A DNA stretch of 21,677 nucleotides from Porphyromonadaceae bacterium UBA2720 (GTDB lineage Bacteria; Bacteroidota; Bacteroidia; Bacteroidales; Muribaculaceae): assembly GCA_002353885.1 (NCBI GenBank), contig DEKO01000001.1, positions 286 to 21,962 on the forward strand. The letters are read 5' to 3'. The position numbers were made by a program, and so were the translations under genes. This document shows positions 18,083-21,677 of this stretch, in pieces. The notes under the pieces are model-generated. The model was not told the DNA's origin. It saw only the letters and a list, made by a program, of their open reading frames with translations, and ran no database searches. The first letter of the stretch is position 1. Every line of letters begins with the position of its first letter.

Positions 18083-18154
18083 ATCGTCTGATTAAATTTA
18101 AAATTTGCTCCTAAAAGAATGACAAACATTGACTTTTGCCACAATATCGAAGTG

Positions 18155-18185
18155 CAAAGTTACAAAAAAGCTACTCTTATTGCAA
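18155..18185 (-). promoter_or_regulatory. Promoter of the beta-helix protein gene
   Basis: Minus-strand TTG (18183-18185), exactly 20 nt, TAACTTTG (18155-18162): a full consensus match. The predicted leader to the ATG at 18082 is about 67 nt. Confidence 0.85.
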
Positions 18186-18408
18186 ATACTTACAATCCTT
18201 AATCAACTAATCTTGTTTAATCCTCAACCAAAACCACCGGTATCTATCCGACCGGGAAAATCATTTGCTAAAGAAATCCCTCGATATTTGCACTCCGAAG
18301 TGATACACAATACATGATTGCCACAAACCTTTCAGTCACGACTTTAAACAAACAGCAAAATACAATGAGAATCAACTGTTTGAAAAAATCAAGCGCTGCG
18401 CACCTCTA
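18186..18408. other. Intergenic stretch without a recognised gene
   Basis: AT-rich sequence between the beta-helix gene promoter and the tRNA-Arg tail repeats. The only structure I see is a short inverted repeat, CCGGT/ACCGG (about 18237-18255). Open frames crossing it are short, have no family resemblance and overlap promoter elements, so no gene is called. Confidence 0.6.
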
Positions 18409-18462
18409 TTTTGCAACCCCGCGAAATTCAATCTCCCGCAGGCTGATGCTAGCCATTCTAAC

Positions 18463-18506
18463 AAAAAAATCCCGAAAGCGAAAGTAAACTTCCATTTCAG
18501 GATTTT
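18463..18506 (-). terminator. Intrinsic terminator downstream of tRNA-Arg
   Basis: On the minus strand a 12-bp stem with one G-U pair (18495-18506 with 18466-18477), extended after a small internal loop, is followed by a run of seven T. It is the best terminator for the tRNA-Arg transcript. Confidence 0.7.
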
Positions 18507-18552
18507 CTTTTGTGATCCAGCGGGATTGACTTCGTCCATCCCTGCCAGCCTT

Positions 18553-18614
18553 ACAAAACAAGAAGAACCTAAAGCCGAAAGAAATCTTTCTTTTTTAGGT
18601 TCTTCTTGTTTTGT
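18553..18614 (-). repeat. Long perfect inverted repeat starting at the tRNA-Arg 3' end
   Basis: Arms of 21 bp (18553-18573 and 18594-18614) pair perfectly; inside them GAAAG/CTTTC forms a further 5-bp stem with a 4-nt loop after a 3x3 internal loop. On the RNA the stem begins at the discriminator base of tRNA-Arg, so it would fold as the immediate 3' trailer. No T tract follows, so it may serve processing rather than termination. Confidence 0.7.
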
Positions 18615-18687
18615 GACTCCCGCGGGATTCAAACCCACAACCTTCTGATCCGTAGTCAGATGCTCTATTCAGTTGAGCTAGGGAGCC
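18614..18687 (-). tRNA. tRNA-Arg(ACG)
   Basis: Read on the minus strand, a 74-nt cloverleaf: acceptor GGCTCCC with GGGAGTC and discriminator A, D arm GCTC/GAGC, anticodon stem TCTGA/TCAGA with loop CTACGGA (anticodon ACG), a 5-nt variable region, and T arm GTGGG/CCCGC with loop TTTGAAT. CCA is not encoded. A perfect promoter lies just upstream and a long hairpin begins at its 3' end. The wobble A would be edited to inosine by TadA to read CGU, CGC and CGA. Confidence 0.95.
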
Positions 18688-18708
18688 ATGCTTTTCTCAA
18701 ATGCGATG

Positions 18709-18739
18709 CAAAGGTACTGCCTTCTGACGGACTGACCAA
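18709..18739 (-). promoter_or_regulatory. Promoter of tRNA-Arg
   Basis: Minus-strand TTTGG with TTG at 18737-18739, exactly 20 nt, TACCTTTG (18709-18716). The tRNA 5' end is 21 bp downstream. The -33 element lies inside the arm of an inverted repeat (18733-18782). Confidence 0.85.
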
Positions 18740-18782
18740 ATTTTTGAACAACTTTTTTTGAAAAAAGTTCAATTTTTGGTCA
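18733..18782. repeat. 50-bp imperfect inverted repeat over the tRNA-Arg -33 element
   Basis: The outer arms TGACCAAA (18733-18740) and TTTGGTCA (18775-18782) pair perfectly. An inner stem AACTTTTTT/AAAAAAGTT (18750-18758 with 18761-18769) sits in the middle with a 2-nt loop. It may end transcripts of the 69-aa membrane protein gene, or affect tRNA promoter access. Confidence 0.55.
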
Positions 18783-18793
18783 TTTTCTCAACT

Positions 18794-18815
18794 CCACCTT
18801 ATTATATAATAGTGG
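18794..18815 (-). terminator. Hairpin after the 69-aa membrane protein gene
   Basis: CCAC and GTGG flank a perfect 12-bp palindrome TATTATATAATA (18800-18811). It begins 7 nt after the stop codon on the minus strand. It is AT-rich and lacks a T tract, so as a terminator it is weak. Confidence 0.4.
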
Positions 18816-18822
18816 AATCTCA

Positions 18823-19032
18823 TCACAACAGCCATGTAGCCACCGCCCAGACCACAAAGATAGTCAAGGCAATCAGCGTAGGCTTGACCAGAGTCTTATA
18901 GTCGACGATATACAGACCCTGCTTGGGCACGTCGACTGGTTCGGGACGCTCACTGGCAACAGCTAACTTGTGCTCATCGATGGGTTCAACGGGCTGCTCG
19001 ACCTCATTGTATAATGCTAATTTTGCTTTCAT
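18823..19032 (-). CDS. Small single-pass membrane protein, unknown function
   Basis: A 69-aa protein I do not recognise. Residues 1-50 are hydrophilic and rich in Glu, Pro and Val (VEQPVEPIDE, ERPEPVDVPK). Residues 51-69 are one hydrophobic helix (PTLIALTIFVVWAVATWLL) that ends at the C terminus, as in a tail-anchored protein with the N terminus in the cytoplasm. It is probably real: it has a consensus -7 box 27 bp upstream of the ATG, a plausible hairpin after the stop, and codon use like its neighbours. It lies between tRNA-Arg and the divergent rpsA gene. No domain or partner suggests a role. Confidence 0.72.
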   Translation of the reverse strand: MKAKLALYNEVEQPVEPIDEHKLAVASERPEPVDVPKQGLYIVDYKTLVKPTLIALTIFVVWAVATWLL

Positions 19033-19058
19033 TGTTCAATCGTGTTTGTTATCGGCTG

Positions 19059-19091
19059 CAAAAGTACTAATTTTTGAGCAATAAACGGCAA
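19059..19091 (-). promoter_or_regulatory. Promoter of the 69-aa membrane protein gene
   Basis: Minus-strand TTG (19089-19091), 22 nt, TACTTTTG (19059-19066). The -7 box is a full match and the spacer is slightly long. Confidence 0.68.
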
Positions 19092-19204
19092 TAGCGCCAC
19101 AAAAAAAATATTTCAACCGATTATTTTCGACACACTAGTCCATAAAAAACAGGAAGTTAGACAAAAAAAAGCTCAAAATTCGCTCTATTGCCAAAAAAAG
19201 TTTG

Positions 19205-19212
19205 TACCTTTG
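19205..19212 (+). promoter_or_regulatory. -7 box of the rpsA promoter
   Basis: TACCTTTG matches the -7 consensus. A TTG lies upstream at 19188-19190, but only 14 nt away, so the -33 element is unclear. Transcription from here would give a leader of about 113 nt before the rpsA ATG. Confidence 0.65.
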
Positions 19213-19220
19213 CACCCGCA

Positions 19221-19320
19221 TTTGTCGCCTGATGGTGACAAATCGAGAGAAATAACTGATTTATTAACACTTAAAGCATGCTCCGCCATCTCCACACCAC
19301 GATGGTGTGCTGGCGAAGCA
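19221..19320 (+). promoter_or_regulatory. Structured 5' leader of rpsA
   Basis: Two hairpins lie between promoter and start codon. The first (19221-19242) pairs TTTGTCGCC with GGTGACAAA (one G-U) around TGAT. The second (19279-19320) stacks TGCT/AGCA, CGCCA/TGGCG and CACACCA/TGGTGTG around a CGA loop, 16 bp in all, broken only by one mismatch and a small internal loop. It ends 11 nt before the ATG, close enough to affect ribosome loading. In E. coli, S1 represses its own mRNA through a structured leader; a similar role here is inference. Confidence 0.6.
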
Positions 19321-19331
19321 AAACAAACTAA

Positions 19332-21122
19332 ATGAGCGAAGAATTAAAGAATTCTCCAATCGCCGATTTCGATTGGGAAGCCTTCGAAAGAGGCGAGACT
19401 CAACGTGACAAGTCCTACGAGGAGCTGGAAAAAACCTATGACAAGAGCCTTGGCTCGTTCCGTGACAAGGAAGTGACCGAAGGTACTGTGATCTCGATCA
19501 ACAAGCGCGAGGTCGTGGTTAACATCGGTGCTAAGTCAGACGGCATCATTCCCTACAACGAGTTCCGTTACAACCCTGACCTGAAGGTTGGCGACACCGT
19601 CGAGGTGTTTGTCGAGAACCAGGAAGACAAGAAGGGTCAGCTCATCCTGTCGCACCGCAAGGCACGCGCAGCCAAGAGCTGGGAGCGCGTCAACGAAGCA
19701 CTCGAGAAGGACGAGGTCATCAAGGGCTTCATCAAGTGCCGCACCAAGGGTGGCATGATTGTCGATGTGTTTGGCATCGAGGCATTCTTGCCCGGCAGCC
19801 AGATCGACGTCAAGCCCATCCGCGACTACGATGTGTTCGTGGGCAAGACCATGGAATTCAAGGTGGTCAAGATCAACCAGGAGTACAAGAACGTTGTCGT
19901 GTCGCACAAGGCCCTCATCGAGGCCGAGCTCGAGCAGCAGAAGAAGGAAATCATCGCCAAGCTCGAGAAGGGCCAGGTGCTCGAGGGCACCGTCAAGAAC
20001 ATCACCAGCTATGGTGTGTTCATCGACCTGGGTGGCGTGGACGGTCTGATTCACATCACCGACCTGTCGTGGGGCCGCGTCAACAACCCCGCAGACATTG
20101 TCGAGCCTGAGCAGAAGCTGAATGTCGTGATTCTTGACTTTGATGACGAGAAGAAGCGCATCGCCCTAGGCTTGAAGCAACTGCAACCGCACCCCTGGGA
20201 CAAGCTCGATCCCAACCTGAAGGTTGGCGACAAGGTCACTGGCCGTGTGGTCGTGATGTACGACTACGGAGCATTTGTTGAGGTCGCACCCGGCGTTGAG
20301 GGTCTGATTCACGTGAGCGAGATGTCGTGGTCGCAGCACCTGCGCAGCGCTCAGGATTTCATGAAGGTCGGCGACACTGTCGAGGCACAGATTCTGGCAC
20401 TGGACCGCGAGGAGCGCAAGATGTCGCTTGGCATCAAGCAGCTCAAGAAGGATCCTTGGGAGGACATCGAGGTCAAGTACCCCGTTGGCTCGCAGCACAC
20501 CGCCAAGGTGCGCAACTTCACCAACTTCGGCGTGTTTGTTGAGCTGGAAGAGGGCGTTGACGGCCTGATCCACATCAGCGACCTGTCGTGGACCAAGAAG
20601 GTGAAACACCCCAGCGAGTTCACCCAGATTGGCGCTCCCATCGAGGTGAAAGTTCTTGAGATTGACAAGGACAACCGCCGCTTGAGCTTGGGCCACAAGC
20701 AGCTTGAGCAGAATCCTTGGGATGTGTTTGAGACCATCTTCACCACTGGCAGCGTGCACGAGGGCGTGATCACCGAGATGCTCGACAAGGGCGCCGTGAT
20801 CAACCTGCAGCCCTACGGAGTTGAGGGCTTCGCCACTCCCAAGCACCTGGTCAAAGAGGACGGCACTCCCGCCAAGAAGGACGAGAAGCTGCAGTTCAAG
20901 GTCATCGAGTTCAACAAGGACGCTAAGCGCATCATCCTGTCGCACAGCCGCATCTTCGAAGATGAGCAGAAGGCAGAGGCTCGCAAGGCTCGCAAGGCAC
21001 AGCAGGGCAGCAAGCCCGCAGCCGAGGAGGCTATGCCCGCCACCACCGTCGAGAAGACGACTTTGGGCGACATCAGCGCTCTGGCAGCCCTGAAGGAGCA
21101 GATGGAGAAGGGTGGCGAGTAA
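19332..21122 (+). CDS. rpsA: Ribosomal protein S1
   Basis: A 596-aa protein with six S1 (OB-fold) RNA-binding domains, at about 45-109, 127-193, 212-281, 297-369, 385-456 and 470-539. Domains 3-5 carry the strongest S1 signature (YGVFIDLGGVDGLIHITDLSW, YGAFVEVAPGVEGLIHVSEMSW and FGVFVELEEGVDGLIHISDLSW, each given here only to mark the repeats). The first two domains are more diverged, as expected for the ribosome-binding end of S1. The tail (545-596) is a charged Lys/Ala/Glu-rich stretch. S1 sits on the 30S subunit and brings mRNAs to it, which matters in Bacteroidota, where Shine-Dalgarno sequences are rarely used. The gene has its own promoter, a structured leader and a strong terminator. 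Confidence 0.96.
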   Translation: MSEELKNSPIADFDWEAFERGETQRDKSYEELEKTYDKSLGSFRDKEVTEGTVISINKREVVVNIGAKSDGIIPYNEFRYNPDLKVGDTVEVFVENQEDKKGQLILSHRKARAAKSWERVNEALEKDEVIKGFIKCRTKGGMIVDVFGIEAFLPGSQIDVKPIRDYDVFVGKTMEFKVVKINQEYKNVVVSHKALIEAELEQQKKEIIAKLEKGQVLEGTVKNITSYGVFIDLGGVDGLIHITDLSWGRVNNPADIVEPEQKLNVVILDFDDEKKRIALGLKQLQPHPWDKLDPNLKVGDKVTGRVVVMYDYGAFVEVAPGVEGLIHVSEMSWSQHLRSAQDFMKVGDTVEAQILALDREERKMSLGIKQLKKDPWEDIEVKYPVGSQHTAKVRNFTNFGVFVELEEGVDGLIHISDLSWTKKVKHPSEFTQIGAPIEVKVLEIDKDNRRLSLGHKQLEQNPWDVFETIFTTGSVHEGVITEMLDKGAVINLQPYGVEGFATPKHLVKEDGTPAKKDEKLQFKVIEFNKDAKRIILSHSRIFEDEQKAEARKARKAQQGSKPAAEEAMPATTVEKTTLGDISALAALKEQMEKGGE

Positions 21123-21147
21123 TCACCACACAATCTTTAACAACCTA

Positions 21148-21179
21148 TAAAAAAGCCGGCCACGGGGCCGGCTTTTTTA
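21148..21179 (+). terminator. Intrinsic terminator of rpsA
   Basis: GCCGGCC (21155-21161) pairs with GGCCGGC (21166-21172) around a 4-nt loop, flanked by six A on the left and six T on the right. A textbook intrinsic terminator, 26 bp after the rpsA stop. The A tract would let it work on the minus strand too. Confidence 0.95.
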
Positions 21180-21228
21180 TGCTGTAACACAATCAGACGC
21201 CAGTCCCTGAAAAAAATTGGCACAAATT

Positions 21229-21259
21229 TTGCAGTATCAAAGAAAAAGCACTAACTTTG
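21229..21259 (+). promoter_or_regulatory. Promoter of the small lipoprotein gene
   Basis: TTTTG with TTG at 21229-21231, exactly 20 nt, TAACTTTG (21252-21259): a full consensus match. The ATG at 21272 is only 12 bp after the box, so the leader is predicted to be under 10 nt. Confidence 0.85.
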
Positions 21260-21271
21260 CACCGCAAAACA

Positions 21272-21622
21272 ATGAAGACGACTTACAAATATCTGCTCAC
21301 CGCCGCTGTAGCCACCCTACTGGCACTGGGCGCCTGCGATGATGGCAAGAACGAGGCCACCACTAACCATGGTGTGGATAGTGACTCGGTGGCTGCCAAC
21401 GAGCCTATTGATGTCAATGGCGACCGATTGTACCGCGGTATCATCGTTGATGGTTCGCGCAGCAACATCAACCTCAGGTTCTATGGCGACACCCTCAACT
21501 TTGAGTTGCCTTCAGATCTTGACTTCACCTATGAGATAGGCGATTCAGTCAGCATCCTGGTTAAGACCGACAGCAACGGCTCGGACAGCATTGCCAGCAT
21601 CGAGAACAACAGCGTGTCATAA
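21272..21622 (+). CDS. Small predicted lipoprotein, unknown function
   Basis: A 116-aa protein. A type II signal peptide (MKTTYKYLLTAAVATLLALGAC) ends in the lipobox LGAC, with Cys22 as the predicted lipidated residue. The residues after it, DDGKNE, are acidic, which resembles the signal that sends Bacteroidota lipoproteins to the cell surface; that destination is inference. The mature part is rich in Asp, Ser and Asn and mostly beta-like (LYRGIIVDGS, INLRFYGDTLNFELP, GDSVSILVKTDSNG). I do not recognise the family. The start is the ATG at 21272; the frame is open further upstream, but the TTG at 21257 lies inside the -7 box. A tRNA begins 29 bp after its stop with no promoter between. Confidence 0.82.
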   Translation: MKTTYKYLLTAAVATLLALGACDDGKNEATTNHGVDSDSVAANEPIDVNGDRLYRGIIVDGSRSNINLRFYGDTLNFELPSDLDFTYEIGDSVSILVKTDSNGSDSIASIENNSVS

Positions 21623-21650
21623 TCCAGAGCCGACTGGCTTTTCATAAATT

Positions 21651-21677
21651 GCGATAGTAGCTCAGTTGGTAGAGCAT
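21651..21677 (+). tRNA. tRNA, 5' part only (cut by the window edge)
   Basis: GCGATAG, TA, then the D arm GCTC-AGTTGGTA-GAGC, ending AT: the first 27 nt of a standard bacterial tRNA. The anticodon is outside the window, so the amino acid cannot be given. There is no promoter in the 28-bp gap after the lipoprotein gene, so it may be read through from that transcript. Confidence 0.88.

Larger units (their letters stand above)
18409..18632 (-). repeat. Three degenerate copies of the tRNA-Arg 3' end at about 100-bp spacing
   Basis: Minus-strand copy A is the real tRNA 3' end plus its flank (18609-18632, TTGAATCCCGCGGGAGTCAC then AAAA). Copy B (18508-18527) reads AATCCCGCTGGATCACAAAA, the same as A except for one substitution and one deletion. 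Copy C (18409-18431) keeps TTGAAT, CGCGGG and CAAAA at matching places. The spacings are 101 and 99 bp. The units between copies also match in layout: a hairpin, then GGCTGGCA or GGCTAGCA. None contains the rest of a tRNA. They may be scars of integration at the tRNA 3' end or an old tandem duplication. Confidence 0.6.

Noticed and set aside
18129..18317. Plus-strand open frame of 62 codons
   Set aside because: It overlaps the consensus promoter of the beta-helix gene and has no support of its own.
18372..18638. Minus-strand open frame of 88 codons over the tRNA-Arg tail
   Set aside because: It runs through the tRNA 3' end, a 21-bp hairpin and a terminator, and resembles nothing.

Overview
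The window is chromosomal DNA from a member of the Bacteroidales (Bacteroidota), probably a gut commensal near Muribaculaceae or Prevotellaceae. The evidence is consistent across the window. Many genes are preceded by the Bacteroidota promoter (TTG, about 20 nt, then TAnnTTTG). Shine-Dalgarno sequences are mostly absent. Lineage markers include a DUF4251 protein, a dockerin-ended C10 protease, a Cthe_2159-like carbohydrate-binding beta-helix protein, 67K-type SppA, GlnRS and a six-domain ribosomal protein S1. The family-level placement is inference. I see no CRISPR array, IS element, prophage or plasmid gene; this is mainly core chromosome with a few envelope and secreted accessory genes.

Layout. 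Positions 1-1328 (+) hold the 3' end of clpA and then aat, both parts of the bacterial N-degron pathway. Positions 1346-2832 (-) hold a two-gene HU operon: a small HU protein, then a 399-aa protein with an HU domain, a membrane segment and a LysM-like domain. A divergent promoter region leads to glnS (3020-4738, +), which ends at a strong hairpin shared with a convergent secreted C10 cysteine protease (4852-7272, -). Positions 7422-9842 (-) are a DUF4251 exported protein abutting an EptA-like phosphoethanolamine transferase. Divergent from it is a CPBP intramembrane protease (9978-10850, +), followed by sppA, lpxK and thiL (10965-15012, +), which look like one transcription unit. A GC-rich hairpin separates thiL from a 989-aa secreted beta-helix protein (15113-18082, -).

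Positions 18083-19331 are mostly non-coding. They hold tRNA-Arg(ACG) (-), three degenerate copies of its 3' end at about 100-bp spacing with hairpins between them, a 69-aa single-pass membrane protein (-), and a long structured leader for rpsA. rpsA (19332-21122, +) ends in a textbook terminator. A small lipoprotein with a very short leader follows (21272-21622, +), and then the first 27 nt of another tRNA, cut by the window edge.

Shared themes are envelope construction and quality control (lpxK, phosphoethanolamine transferase, SppA, CPBP protease, lipoprotein, LysM-anchored HU) and translation or protein turnover (glnS, rpsA, tRNAs, clpA, aat). The items most worth following up are the tandem tRNA-Arg 3'-end copies, the structured rpsA leader, and the operon pairing a soluble HU with a membrane-anchored HU.
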